Below, piece by piece: positions 33,076 through 46,468 of a stretch of DNA of 64,000 bases (positions within the stretch are counted from its first letter, which is position 1; each line of letters opens with the position of its first letter). The stretch comes from Nemophila menziesii. Taxonomy: Eukaryota; Streptophyta; Magnoliopsida; Boraginales; Hydrophyllaceae. The stretch is from NCBI GenBank assembly GCA_029959085.1, contig JARWIR010000011.1:10293840-10357839 (forward strand). The letters run 5' to 3'. A model generated the notes under the pieces. The model ran no database searches. It saw nothing but the letters and a program-made list of their open reading frames with translations, and was not told the DNA's origin. The position numbers and the translations under genes are program-made.

Positions 33076-34829
33076 ACGCATTTCCCTCATCATTGATTTA
33101 TAAATATGCTTCAGGAGACAGCATCAGTCATTTGGTGACCATTTTTTATTCGAGGAGCTATTAGGTACCATCTACTGTCGATTCGACTTTTTCACTTAAT
33201 TAGTTGATAAATATGAAAAAATAAATTGGCTAAAGGCATGCAACCCAAAAGAGTTGTACACCCCATATAGAAGCTCAAGATGTTTTCCAAATAATTCAGG
33301 GTCATTTGGCTTAGATGCAAATTCGACTTTCTCATGAGAGTCATAATAAAAGTCCCGGAGGGAACCTAAAGCCTCATATCTGGAGCGGGTATAAACTGCA
33401 ATTTATCTCTCACAAGGTTGAAAAGTTCTCTCATTTGCACATGGATAGAAAATATCTATTCCGATACAAATGTACCCCCTCCCTCTTTACAACCTTTAAA
33501 AATTTGCGGAAGCTAAGCTTGCACATCATATGTTCGAGCCTAAACTCTGCAACAACGGGCTTATGCGGGATGCACTATTTATGTACTAAGGAAGTATCAT
33601 ATATAAAAATTATACTAGCTACGTTAATTGGTTGTGGAGGTGAAGAATGGGTGTTGCTTAAATAAAAGTCGGTAAGAGTCGGTATCAATAAAAAAAGAAG
33701 AAGTACAACAAACTTTAAGAGTAATCCTCTCGGGGGACATAAATATGGTTCCAATTGAGAAATCCAAGGTAGAGTCCTTGGGATAAGAGGTTGCGATGTC
33801 CAAATATGAAGGCCGAGATCTTTTTAATTCCCCTCCAGGATGATCCTTGGAGCCTCTCACTGAACTACCTTTACGATACATAAAAAACTCAAAATTACGA
33901 AATAAGATACCTTAAAGAGAAGAGAATTTACTACTCTAGAAAAGTACAAGTGGAAGAGTTATTCGAACACTAGTATGCTATCATAAAGGTGCTCGAAGAA
34001 AATCCACAACAGCAATAAGAACAATATAACAGAGTGACACAATATATTGGTGAATAGTGATGATTCGCCTATCGAGGTCTTAATGATCTAGAGAACCCGA
34101 AAACCGCATGATAATGTACGTAACTTCCCACAATTACCAAGATAATTATGAGGATGTGGCCATTTGTGAGTAAACACGTGTCGCATGATAGCATGCAAGT
34201 TAAACAATTGTAAATGACACTCACTTCAACATTAAGATATGGTTGTATTCTTCAAATGGTCCCACATGGATTCTTTTCCCAGATTGTACAAATTCAAGGG
34301 GTGTGGATAGTCTCGATTAACTTTATGTCATGGTTGTCGGTTGAACTACTCCCTCGACAAACCTCTATGATATAGTATCGAGCACTCAACATGTCCATGA
34401 GGCTGCCAATGAGCATCTCGCCAAGGTAATGAACATATAATGTTGCCCCAAAGATATTCCATATGGATGCGACAAAAGTCCAACAAGGTATTCCCGAGTT
34501 TTCCTTATCTATGATTCCTATAACAAGCACTCAATGTGGTATCACTTAAGTACTTACACTGTTTAGATTACAATGGGACCTCGTCCAATATATATTCTCC
34601 TCGATCCTTCATCCCAATAGTGACTTAACTATCAGAGTACCATCAGGAAATACACCTTTATTTGGTCCTAACCTTTGTCCACTTTCAGGGTTCTAGGCTC
34701 GATTGAAGATAGAGTTCACACAAATCATCATTTATCACATAAATCGGAGATTCATCATTAGTGTAATTTTATTGATTTGGATTTTTATGCTCTATCACCA
34801 ACCATTGTCACAAATATCAAGATAAGAAT
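33076..34829. other. Unassigned insert between the IR-2 arms
   Basis: No domain is recognised. The open frames (up to 116 codons at 33315-33665 plus; 85 codons at 33624-33881 minus; 78 codons at 34294-34530 minus) have unremarkable composition and no motif I can name. It may be the internal region of the retroelement whose LTR-like end lies at 32339-33075. Confidence 0.4.
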
Positions 34830-37532
34830 AATAAATATTACTGCTGTTATACTAGTGATTAATTAGTCAAAATGCACGGTGCAAGCTATTAAAGTTATGC
34901 AGGCCACAAGTAATTTTTACTAGGGTCAAAAATTGTTTTTGTAAAATCAAAATAAAAATGTCTATTGGGGATACTAGTAGCTACATCCTTGAATATAATT
35001 CTTCCTAAAATTCACATCACCATAACATTTGTGTGAATTTTGGAACTAGGTTCACTGTGGATGTTTTTATCCAGAGGCTTCATTGAACATTCTGTACTTC
35101 GATTACCAATATAATTGATCATCTTGAATCACATTTCTAAACATATATCTACAACTCGATGGAGTTCCAAAACACAAATGTGAATGATGACTTCAAGTCC
35201 AAGATTCTAGAACTGACACTTGATGGACGTTACAGTAATTTAACATTACAAGGAGCGATATTTTCAAGACCATTTAAAAAGGTGATTTTGTGTTAGAAAA
35301 TATTGACAAAAACATCTTTGATCGACAACATAATATGTTGATGGTTGGAAACTATTGCATAAATGAACACCTGTAAATAAAATTTGTGTAACCTTTGTGT
35401 TAAACAAGATTGTTGGATTTTCCAAGTGAGATAATTTTTATAAATACACATTATGCTCTTATACTAATGAATATTCTTCAATCCAATTGTGTTGTGTAAT
35501 AGAAAGGGGAAAGTCCGAGAATTTACCTCTCGATGGGAGCTAAAAAATTGAAAGTTCGAGTTAAACCGACCTGAGATACAAGAGCTTAGACGGTGACACT
35601 TAGTATAGATAATTAATACTATTTCTATAAAAAATATATGCATTAATGACAACCATAGAAATACAACAGACCCCTTCACAAAAAAAAATAGATATACAAT
35701 ATACTCACGTCCATTAACATGCCAACACGGAAAATTAAATAAAACATGAGTTATGTTGGGTATCACCCGTGATGTGTCGATTAAGTGATACAATCTTGTA
35801 AGATAGAGAAAACATGTAAAGAGAATTATATTGATTGGACCACTTAACTGCCACATCATAGGGGATATTTTGCTGATCCTTTTTTGGGTTATACCCACCA
35901 ATACTATTAAAATATTTCAACCTTTACAAGTATAAATAAGTTTTGAATGATTAAACCAACACATTATACATTGTGGTTGGTCTATCAGCCTTTTTCATTT
36001 TTGTTGTGCCTTTTTTTAAAATAAATAATGAATTATAGATCAAAAGAAATGTCACACGCTTCCTAACTTTTTTCGGATAAGGCTAAGGGATCGTTTGGAA
36101 GTGCTCATTCAAGAGGAAAAAAGGGCTTTTTAAAATATAATTAAAATATTTGAAAAATTATTAAAAATAATATTGAAATTTAGAATCACTTTAGGCGCAT
36201 TTTTCAAGAAACACATATTTGATGCTATTAAAGAAAGTGTTCTTAGGGTATAAAACACTTTTAAATATCTAAAAACACTTTTAAGTGTTTTTCAAAAGAA
36301 ATACTTTTACACGGGTACTAAGTAGAACAAAGACAAAAGACAGAGAAAATGTACTATACTTTTGCACTAGAGACTTCCATTTGAACCTTCGGGCAAAAAA
36401 TGCGCCCGTTGATTATTTCCCTATGATGGGCCAAGCCGAACCAGGACTCACCCTATAAGGGACAAATTAAAGTTTGGAATTTTCTTAGACCTAGACTTAT
36501 CCTATAGTCGCACCATTAAAATGGTGAGCTAAGTGACATGCCAAGCTCACCTTCCACAAGAATCAAATATAGCATTCTTTTTATTAGTCAAAAAACAATA
36601 TTTTAAAGTAGAGAAGGTTCAAAAGTTTCCCAATGCCCGTAGCATTGTGGTCATTACAAATGAGCCTAACTGATTTGGGTGATTATTTCTAATCTAAGCT
36701 AGACAATGCACCTCTAAGCTTTTGTTTAGTTTTCCAGTCAGCTACTAAGTTCTTACCCCTATTTACTAGAGAAAATTCAATTTATAAGTGTTGCAACACT
36801 CTCAAATATCCCTAATCAAATGTGTGATGGAATGAGGGGTTTTTAACTTATTACAATTGAAAGAGTTAATAACTATAGAATTATCACTCTCGATAGTCAC
36901 TACTCCAGCTAGAAACTAAGTAGCAATCCTACAAGCTTTATAGACTCTTAAAACTTCAGCCTCCACAGGTGATAAGACTCCCATGCACCTAGCATTTCAC
37001 ATCCAAAAAATTACCACAATGGTCCCTGGCAATAAAAGAAAAAAATTAGCATTTAACACATCGAAGGCTGCATTTGTGTTGATTTTTATTTCACCAATTG
37101 GAGGAGGTAACCATCTTGTTTTATTAGGAAATTGAATGTAAATAGTTAGTAGTATATTATTCCTATAAAATAGTAAGTGGAATTTATGATTATTTTTCTT
37201 TCGAGTAAAGAGAAGAAACAAGCCATGCAAATTATCATTTCCATTTACAATTTATAATAGAGGATAAAAAAACAACCATATGCACTAAAATGTCAATTAA
37301 TTAGGTGCTAACTTATGCAAGGGAAATGAGAAAGACAGGGACTAGAAATAAATTCTCACACACATAAAAAATAAATATATTATTATACTTCAAAAATGAT
37401 TACAAACTTGATCAATTTTCCAAAACTAAATGATCTAAATTGCATGATTCGGGCCCCACCTTAATTTTTTTAGTATATTCCTAAAACACATGAACATATG
37501 TGTTACATTCGCATAACACATGGACTAAATAC
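34830..37532 (-). repeat. IR-2 right arm
   Basis: Inverted relative to 30555-32338 and about 0.9 kb longer, mostly because of an insert (about 36600-37260) that carries an RNase H-like remnant. The two arms and spacer form a roughly 7 kb imperfect palindrome. Confidence 0.75.
36845..37230 (-). pseudogene. RNase H-like (RVT_3) fragment, probably from a LINE
   Basis: The minus strand reads RWLPPPIGEIKINTNAAFD, then after a broken stretch SPVEAEVLRVYKACRIAT and VVTIESDNSIVINS. This matches the plant RVT_3 RNase H-like pattern: W-PP--G--K-N-DAAF, then EAEA-A-----A, then ESDS--VV. The first catalytic Asp is Asn here (NTNAAF), and stops break the frame. Such domains end many plant LINEs and also occur in host genes. 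It lies in the part of the IR-2 right arm that is absent from the left arm. Confidence 0.65.
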
Positions 37533-37689
37533 GTAATTATCTCATTAAACCGATTTATTAAACTATTTTCAGCTTATTATTTGTGAAAAAATAATATTAA
37601 AATTGTTGAAATTTTGTCCACCTTCTACAATGCTTCAGTATATTTCTTTTTGGCACTCCTAATTGAAGGAACTCTTCATTTATGATTCC
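37533..37689. other. Short AT-rich spacer
   Basis: Lies between IR-2 and the hAT MITE. A 30-odd codon open stretch on the minus strand has no recognised homology. Nothing else is seen. Confidence 0.5.
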
Positions 37690-37697
37690 AATGAAAC

Positions 37698-38210
37698 TAG
37701 GGATGTCAATGGTTACGGTTAAAAACCAAAATCGATGATACCCGAACCAATTAAAAATCAAATTATATAATCGCGGTAAACCATTAGGTTATAGTTTTAA
37801 CAAGTGTAACAAATGGTTAAAACTGTTAGGGTATGGTTTTAGATGAAAATAAAACTGAATAACCGAAAACCGTTTATTGTCATATACATTTTCAAAATCC
37901 AAATACTATATTTAACAAACTTGTTTATAAATATGCAATTTAATTAGATACGAACACAATATTTTATATACGTTGGAGATTTTTCTTTTATGAGTGAATA
38001 ATGAAAAATAATATATTTACTAAATTATCATTTGGTTATGGTTAAAAACCAAATATATCGTTTAAAACCGAAACCGAATAATAATGCAGTTATGGTTTTT
38101 AAATATTATAACTGATGGTTAAAACCGTACGATTATGGTTTTAAAAAAATAAACTATTATAGTTACGGTTTTTGATATTTTTGGAAAAAACTAATCCTTT
38201 GTCATTCCTG
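37698..38210. mobile_element. hAT-type MITE, 513 bp
   Basis: Ends TAGGGATGTCAATGG and, inward from the right, CAGGAATGACAAAGG are matching terminal inverted repeats. A perfect 8-bp target duplication AATGAAAC flanks it (37690-37697 and 38211-38218), as in hAT elements. The body is rich in GGTTA / AAACCG-type motifs (GGTTATGGTTAAAACC). It has no coding capacity. Confidence 0.88.
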
Positions 38211-41200
38211 AATGAAACTATTATATCCATAAAACTTGAAATGGTATGAACATCGATCATATGTTTTAGTAAACATTAATCTTCGTGGCTCAAATTAGCT
38301 TATCTGTAAAAAAATATGAAGGAAATTGAAATAAATATTAAGATGAATAAATATATACATTAACGTACAATGAAAATGATTAATCAAAAGATATTATATT
38401 TGCGAAAAACAACATCATATAAACTATAACTCAAATTACATCACGAGTAACAAAAACACTAATTAATGACTGGAACACCATGGATATGTTTGGAGAATTT
38501 TGAAAAGAAACAAATAAAATCATTGGGTAATCAAATACCCTCTATGGTTTGACTAAGGGTAAAAATCCCTTACAATATTAATAGGGACAATACCTCATAT
38601 GGTTTCCTAACTCTTGGCAACTCACCCCTTATACTAAAAACAATATTAAAGCTTATCACATTGGGTGCACCGAGCTGCACAAAGTTATCATAAATAGAGG
38701 TGAGTTGCCATGAATTAGGGAATGATAGAGAGTATTTATCTATTCTAAAACTATAGGGGATATTTGGTATTTTTTTCATAAAACATTTAACAATTTAAAT
38801 AAGGGAAAAATATTAATTTCACAAATTCTATCGAATTCCAAGCTAGTATTTGGGAAAGAATGAAATTTATCATTAAAAGAAGGTCTAAATTGCGAGTTTC
38901 AGAATTAAAAAGAAAAGAATATTTTGCACTTTCCTTCAAACAAATGGGCGCCCTTTAAATATTATCCAATTTATTAGAACGCTCATTTTTCTTTCATCTC
39001 TATCACTACAAATAAACATAATTTTTTCAAATCAAAACCCCGAAAACAACACCTAAAGGTATACAAAATTTTAGCATCTTAAAGATTCGTGTCCAAATTA
39101 TTATCATGTCGAAATCCAACAAACCTAAAGCAATAGCAATAAATTTCAAACAACGACGTAAGTTTTTACCCAATGCATAAGATATAAACTCCCTAATTTT
39201 GAAAAAGAATCATTAAAACCCATGAGTTCAAACAAACATAAGTTTTCAACATAAATCATTGAAAAATATCGCAAGATCTCTCAGATTTAATCTATATTTT
39301 AAAATATAATTAGTTAAATAAAAAAATGTGTATGGATTCGTACATATAGTAGACAAACTATACCTCTCTCCTTGAAGAGAATCGATCATCACAGTTGTAT
39401 TCTAACACGATTAAGTTTTTTCTAAAATTTAAACACCAATTGTAAGAAATGAAAGCGCTAATTATTTGGCAAAAGAAAACAAATCCCTAATTCTTATTCT
39501 GACCAGCTTTCAAGCATATACATGTTTATATTTTGACAATTGAGGTAACATGTGGGAAAAGTGTATTCATAGGGCTGAGTTTGAGAAATATGGCGATAGT
39601 ACACAAGGTAATAATGTAAATAATTCGAAATTTGAGGAATTAAATTTAAGGATATTATTGACATGGAATTTTATCCAAATTAAGTTGGTAGGGCATCCAA
39701 TGCATTTGAATACTCTGAAAATTTTAATTACTCATACAACACAACAATTATTTATTGTATTGATATATTTTTCTTAATTTATTTTCTTGTTCAAAAGTAT
39801 TAATTTAATTACAATTTTTATTAAGAAAATTCTTTCATCCAATATTGGATAATCGTACACCAATAATATAAATACACATAACTCATGTGTTAAACTTACA
39901 AAATAACTAACTTATTAATCAAATGACATGTGTTTTGTTATAATTATCAATGGTCATGATATGATAAAAGGAAAATATTAACATAATACAATTTTTTTTT
40001 GTATTTTTTAAAATTAAAGAAAAATTTATTTTGATTAATTTTAGTTTTCTTAAATTTCTTTAAATTATTAGTTTTTATGTTTTTCATATTAATATCATTT
40101 CAAAAGATGTAAAATATTACTTTATAAAATTTCCTAACCTATAATACTTAGGCAATATTATATAACATAACTTTTTTCATATAAATTTATCCTTTCTCTG
40201 CCATTTATTTTAAATTATATCTAGACATAAATTTTATAATTATTTATTTGTTTTTTCCTTTATTTTTTTTTAGTCCAAAAAATATTACTTTTCTTTGCAT
40301 TTTTAGTAAATTTTATTTTTATTCTTTTATTTACTTTAATAATATAAATACAAATTAATTCGTAATTGTTCAATCAAATAAAAATAATTATTTTCTTATT
40401 ATATCTAAGAGTCATATGGGTAAATATGACTTGGTAAAACTTAATCTTGAATACTTTTAATCATATCTTTTTATTGTGGTTGATAGTTGAATTTTTTTAA
40501 ATGATCAAATATATTATTTAAAATTTAGATTAAGGGAAAAGTAACAATTATAAGTTTGTTGAGATAATCTCTGGCAAGAATACAACTAGTCATCAAACGA
40601 GGGTCTAAATATTTAATTTTTGAACCAAGGTCGCATTATAAGCAAACTAAATAGGTGTTCTTTGCATAGAGATCATCCACATTTTCAGTATGAAAATATA
40701 AATGAGAGTTGAATCCTAAAACTCGAGGGAGGGGCTGATCAGTAGGATGAGAATAGAGAAGAGGTATGGTACCCCTTCAAAAAAATAAAGATGAGAAGAG
40801 TGCACCATTGTGATATATAAGCTTATATATGACATCAATTAATGAGTGATTGATATTCAAAAGATTGCACTAAAGACTCTTAAAGATTTCACTAAAGACT
40901 CTTAAAGTTCGAGGGAAGATCACAACAACTATGAATCTAAGACCTTAGGTATTTTGTCAAACAAGATAGAAGTTCCTTTGGATTCTGAGCTAAAGCATTG
41001 CAATATTATCACATTCAATGACCATCCAATGAAGGTATACCGCTGAGATTAAGAGGTGAAAAGGATTGAAGTGTTAAAGATGAATACTTTTCTAAATACA
41101 GCACACCAATTTAACATAACTATCATTTAGTGGAATATATAAAAAATGTTCCAAATCATCTGACAAAATGAACTAGAAAATTTACCATTACTAATGAGAG

Positions 41201-41641
41201 AAGACAATTGATAACGGTGTAATAATTGGGAATGTTGGGTATTTACTTAAATTGGATGGGTTATAGAGCAAAAATTTGAAATATTTATCTTGAGATAATA
41301 AATTGTGTTAATTAGGTAAGGTGGGGTGAGCGCTTGTAGCCTACTTGCATATTTCATGTCTATTACTCCTTAACCACATCTTATATGACGTGTATGAATT
41401 AATCCTTTATGATCCCGACCATGTTGTATAGTTACATCAGTTGAGATGTCTTAGGAGGGTTGGCATATAAAATAAACACACATATCGACGACCGTAACAT
41501 AACTTATGCATCTTGACTCTATTTCATCTGAAATCTTTTGCATTACGAAACTAACAATTTCTTAAGAGTATATAATATTTCTATCATATATTTTTTTATT
41601 TTATGTTGGTACTATTTATACTATGATATTTAGTTCTTAGT
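38211..41641 (+). mobile_element. Element E2: older, truncated copy of E without MITE or CACTA
   Basis: Collinear with 6391-6644 joined directly to 16760-19750. At 38450-38465 the sequence runs uninterrupted through the point where block A carries the 10.1 kb insert. Divergence is clearly higher than between blocks A and B. The right arm is missing; at 41641 it meets the Copia-2 reverse transcriptase. About 200 bp near 39810-39990 is extra relative to E. Confidence 0.8.
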
Positions 41642-41649
41642 TTTCACTA

Positions 41650-42865
41650 AATAGGAGTTTATGACGTCCTTAAGACCAATCCTAAAGGTCTAATATTTCC
41701 ATTTACTCATAATAAAATATGTAAGTTCCAAAATACATTTAATGGGTTCAGCAAATGTCACTAAGTTGGATTATTCTCTTTCATACAATCAAATAGTTTG
41801 ATTTTATTATTTTAGAATAAGAGTCATAAGAGTACAAATGACTAGTGGGAGTACACTTATCTTCCTAATGTTATATGTAGACGACATATTATCACATAGG
41901 GATATGATATACCAACCAAGCAATTAACCAAGTTTTTTATTGTTAAATAGTTCTCCATGAAATATTTAGGATAGTAGCTTATATTCTTTGAATTGGGATC
42001 TACAGAGATAGATCAAAGAAGCTACTTGACCTATATCAATCTTACTACATTTATACTTTTTTAGAAGTACGCATGGAAATTCCAAGAGTATCTATTCGAC
42101 AATAGGCTTTGGAGTTACTCTTAATGTTAGGGTTTGTTCTAGGACCCTAAAAGTAAGAGAATGAATTTGTATAGTCCTATTTGTTAAAACAATAAGGATC
42201 TATCTAACACACCATGAAAAATGTATAAGACCTAAAGTACACTACACGCTAGGAGTAGCGAGTAGGTATGAAGGTAACCTTGATGAGAAATGTTGGAAAG
42301 TAGTAAAGACTACCCTTAAGTACTTAAGAAGTATTAAGGACCAATTCCTCATATGTGGAGAATATAAGTTGAAGCTAATTGGGTATATAGATGCTTGTTT
42401 TGCTTCAAACGTGGATGATAGCAAATCAAAATATGGTTGTGTCTATATAGAGGAGAAGTAAATTGGAATAGTTCCAATCAAAACACTGTAGCAGATTTCG
42501 GTTACTAGAAGTAGAATACATAGCAGCATAAGATGCAACTATGCCAGTGGTTTGGATAAAATAGTTTTTTATATATACATAGTGTGGTTTCACAATGTAG
42601 ATATTGTTTCTTTATACGATGACAATATTTGAGATATTGTATGATTAAAGAAATCTAGAATAAACTATAGATCCAAACAAATTCTGCAATAGTACCGCTT
42701 GATTCGAGATATAATTGAACATGAAGATGTTCACATTCAATAGGTAGAAGGAAGGAACACGATGTATATCTATTCATCTAACTTGTCTATCAGAAGAGTC
42801 TGATGAGAACAAACTGTATATGAATTATGGTACTTGAACGATTGGGTCTATGCCAAGTGGGAGAT
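41650..42865 (+). pseudogene. Copia-2 reverse transcriptase and RNase H remnant (block B, uninterrupted)
   Basis: A decayed copia pol. STLIFLMLYVDDILSHRD is readable near 41845-41895 (the YVDD catalytic box), followed by broken frames equivalent to FSMKDLG and YILGI. MENSKRVSIRQ-like text lies near 42075, then the YLRSIKDQFL and GYIDACF RNase H blocks. The first 42158 bases join E2 to this remnant; from 42159 on it is duplicated as 3877-4583. It ends at the polypurine tract before the LTR. Copia-1 is absent here, so this is the empty site. Confidence 0.85.
42159..42163 (+). other. Empty target site of Copia-1, GAATG
   Basis: The single GAATG followed by AATTTGTATAG is identical to the right flank of Copia-1 (3877 onward). 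Left of it is AGTAAGA, continuous with Copia-2 reverse transcriptase. Confidence 0.75.
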
Positions 42866-44552
42866 TGTTGGAATTATGCCCTAGCCCTGATCGTCTTGTA
42901 ATGAATTGAACACAAGTGTTTACTGTACACGATAATAGTTATCCCTACAGTTTTGATTAAAGAAATTGTTTCCTTGAAACTATGGCAAGCCTTTATGATT
43001 ATGGTATTAATCTACATAATATAAAGGCAAATCCTTGATTAAGTTACGAACTAGATATCATAAGGTGTTATGATAATGAGAATCTAGCTTAGAGGACTTA
43101 ATCTAAACTTGTTCTTAATCGTAGGATCATCGAGTTAGGACCTCGATAATCCGGTTAGATTAATATGTAGCTAACAAGTATTTATTGGATAAATATCGGT
43201 AGTTCTCGTTTACCGAGTTAGGTGCATAGATAATGCACATAGAGATGTGATTATCGAACCGGCTAAAATTAGAGATTCCTAATGGTTAATTACCTTGAAC
43301 TGTCAAGTAGGTTAATCTCTATAAGGATTTATATACTTATAATCCTTTGACCTGAGATCATCACTAGTTGTGTATGTGCTTGTTATGTTTTGATACTGGA
43401 CTACTAGTGTGTCATAATACTAGTCGAAAGGATATTGGACGTAGCTAAGTATATATGCTCCTAGGGATGAGTCAAGATGGAATCTATCAACTCTAGGTAA
43501 AGAGTTTGAGCTCTACGATGTCATAAGATTATAACGATTGTATCGAATCCTTGGCCAAGGTGATAGAATGAATGAAGAAATGAGTTTCTTAGGTCATTCG
43601 TCAATCGTTGATAATCGACGTGTAACGTAGTTGATTTTCTAATGGGATTTGACAGTTGTACCATATCCCAGGATGATCCGGAGCTGTAAAGATAGAGGGA
43701 ATACATGTATGATTCTTCACTGGGTTCTTTGTACAGAGTTACTTCACGTTATCCGGTCGTTGGGGAGTGTTGTTAGACGCCAACCTTGATTAGTGGTTAA
43801 TTTAATTAACTACTACCAGTTTAACGATGAAACCACGTAGTCGCACACTAACGAGTGTATTGATCTTGCTTCATGTCGTTAATTAATTTTATTATTAGAT
43901 AATAAATATTAATTAAATATATACTTGGAATATTGGTATATTAATTTGCTAGCACAATTTAATATTCTAATATAAGACCGAATTAAGACAAAAAGGAAAA
44001 GGAAAAAAAATTGATAAGTTTGTGGATCGAACCACGAACCTCTAGTAGTGTGAAATGTGTCACTAACCGCTAGGCTAGTCAATTGTTTTTGTATAATGTA
44101 GAAAGTCCAAATCCACTTCACAAGTGGTAATGGACCAGATTATTAAGATAATCAATTTCATTATACGATCCTGACTTTTCCTATTCTTGTCTTTTCATTT
44201 TCTTCTGTTGGGGTTTTATAAATATAATGATAGTCATTATACAGAACTTAACTTTTCATCAGTTTTTCTTCCAAGAAAAAAACCAACAAGAAATAAAAGG
44301 TCTTTTGTCTAGAATTGAGGTTCTGGAAGTAAGGCTCAAGCTCGGTGTGCAAAGCGTGGAGGCTTCAAGCTTTTGAAGCTACGATCAGGCAATTCGATTT
44401 TCATACAACGGATTAAGGTATGTAATCGAAACTTTGTTTCTGTTTAAATTCTTAAATTGCAACTAGATTGGCTTAGGATTGCAATATATTTTCCGCTGCT
44501 TATATATTTGATATAACCATGATTGCGATTCCTTCATAATTGTCGTCCAACA
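42866..44552 (+). repeat. Copia-2 3' LTR (block B)
   Basis: Same TGTTGGA to TCCAACA limits as 4584-6269, one base longer near 43903. It retains the unmutated B-box-like GGTTCGATCC on the minus strand. Confidence 0.88.
44007..44085 (-). other. tRNA-like segment with perfect A and B boxes in Copia-2 LTR (block B)
   Basis: Same layout as 5724-5802. Here the B box is GGTTCGATCC (44024-44033), matching the Pol III consensus, and an A-box match TAGCCTAGCGG and a T8 terminator are present. Fold quality is poor in the anticodon region, so a functional tRNA is unlikely. Confidence 0.5.
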
Positions 44553-44673
44553 TTGTCGAGCAAACTGTAAATTAGAGATGAGATTTCATAAAATCTTAAC
44601 CAGCAAATTGAAACCATTGTACAAAATATAATTCTTAGCGGGATGAAATAAAAAACTGAATTGTTGTCATCCC
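44553..44673 (-). pseudogene. Possible 3' remnant of the AGO4-like gene (block B)
   Basis: Block B equivalent of 6270-6390, with a few substitutions (ISSLIYS instead of ISCLIYS in the longest frame). It offers the same weak IIIFRDG / SQF-like resemblance to PIWI. Confidence 0.25.
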
Positions 44674-45720
44674 TAATTGAAATTATTATATCCGTAAAAT
44701 TTGAAATGTTATGGACATAGATCATATTTTTTTAGTAAACATAAACTTCACGGCTCATAATTAGCTTATCTATAAAAAAAATCTGAAGGAAGATAAAATA
44801 GTATTAAGATTAATAAATATATACATTAATGTATAGTGAAAACGACTCATAAAAAGATATTATATTTGAAAATAATAGCGATCTTTAAACTAAAAATCAA
44901 ATTACATCATGAGTAACAAAAAATACTGAAGTTAAGTCCAACAACTCATTACATTTTTACCAGAATTTGGGGCCAAATACCTTATATCTATCAAATAACG
45001 GTTCTTTATATTATGGTTGCTCCAACAACTTCCTAATTCTGTCAATCTAATTTTAAATATTCTATTATATATTTATTTCAAAAAGAATTTGTAATTTATT
45101 TATTAAATTGTTATTGAGTTTTTTAATTCATATTTTTATTTCATAACTTGTAATAAAATATTTACAAAAGTATTTTAAGTATTAATACACAAATTACTAC
45201 ATATGATTATTTTTTAAAAATATAAAACATGAATGATGTTATTTCCTAAAGCATGTATTTGTGTTTTATTTTGTTCAATGATTCATCAGTTGTAAAAAAT
45301 TTAATGCAAAATCTGAGATTGAGCAATTAAAAAATTGTGAGAGATGTTAAAAAAGAAACAAAAAAGAAGGATATCAAGGTTTCAAAGTTGCTAGATGCAC
45401 TACTGGAAATGCGGTGTTTACCCACGACAAATTAGCGACGACCCGTAATTCGTCGTTATGTGGCTCAAATTAGCGACGACAATAAATTAGCGGCGCGAAG
45501 TAAAACGTCGTTAATTCGCGACAACAGAATTCGACGCTATTCCTTGGATTTTCGTCGCTGAATTTATTTTATTACTTTTTGAATTTATTTTATTAGCCGA
45601 AAAGCCGTCGCTATCTTAGCGACACTGAATTTCGTCGCTATTTTGAAGATTAGCGACAACCTTGTGTGTTTAACCATGACCCGTAATTCGTCGCTAATCG
45701 TGGATCCTATTTTATTGATA

Positions 45721-46468
45721 CAGCAGGTTTTTTAACCCACATAACACACAAAACACCCAAAAAAATCCTCCGATTTTCTCCCAAAAACTCAACTAAATTC
45801 CATTTTTTTTTTGGTAATTGCTTCTCCACTTCATCTTGCATTATTCTTGGTTCAATAATCAAAGTGGGGCTCCATTAATATCATCTTTCATCACACAATT
45901 GTCGGTAATAATTGCATGAAATTCACCTTTTAATTTTTTTTTTTTTGAATGCTAATTGTGTTTTATTCTTTCTATATGGTTTGATTAGGTGAATTAATAC
46001 AACTTTCTTGGTGGGGAATTAACACCACTCTTCAATTTATCCATCCAATTCAAGGTATTTCCATTAAATTTCATGCTTTTTAAATTTTGTATTTATTTGA
46101 TTATATTAGCAAGTTGATATACCATATGATTAGGTTAATGAATTAATTATTTGTTGGTTGATTATGCATGTGTTGTGTGAATTTATATTTTGTGCTCATA
46201 TATTTTTACTTGTTTATTTAATTCTTTGTTCTTTTTTTTTATATATTCATTCATTTAATGCTATGTATTATTTATTCATTTAATGGTTTGTAATATTTAT
46301 TCATTCAATGGTTTGTAATATTTATTCATTCAATGAGTTTGTAAGTTTTTTTATTTCGGTTATTGTGTTGTAATTTTTATTTATTTTATTCATTGGGTTG
46401 TAATAATTATGTATTTTATTTTATTTTACTCATGTAGTCGCATAGTTTACTCAACTTGTTGTTAAGAG
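45721..46468 (+). promoter_or_regulatory. Leader and 5' UTR introns of the TNP2-like gene (block B)
   Basis: Equivalent to 7441-8182, with small homopolymer length changes. The same CA-rich leader and GT-AG intron candidates are present. Confidence 0.4.
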
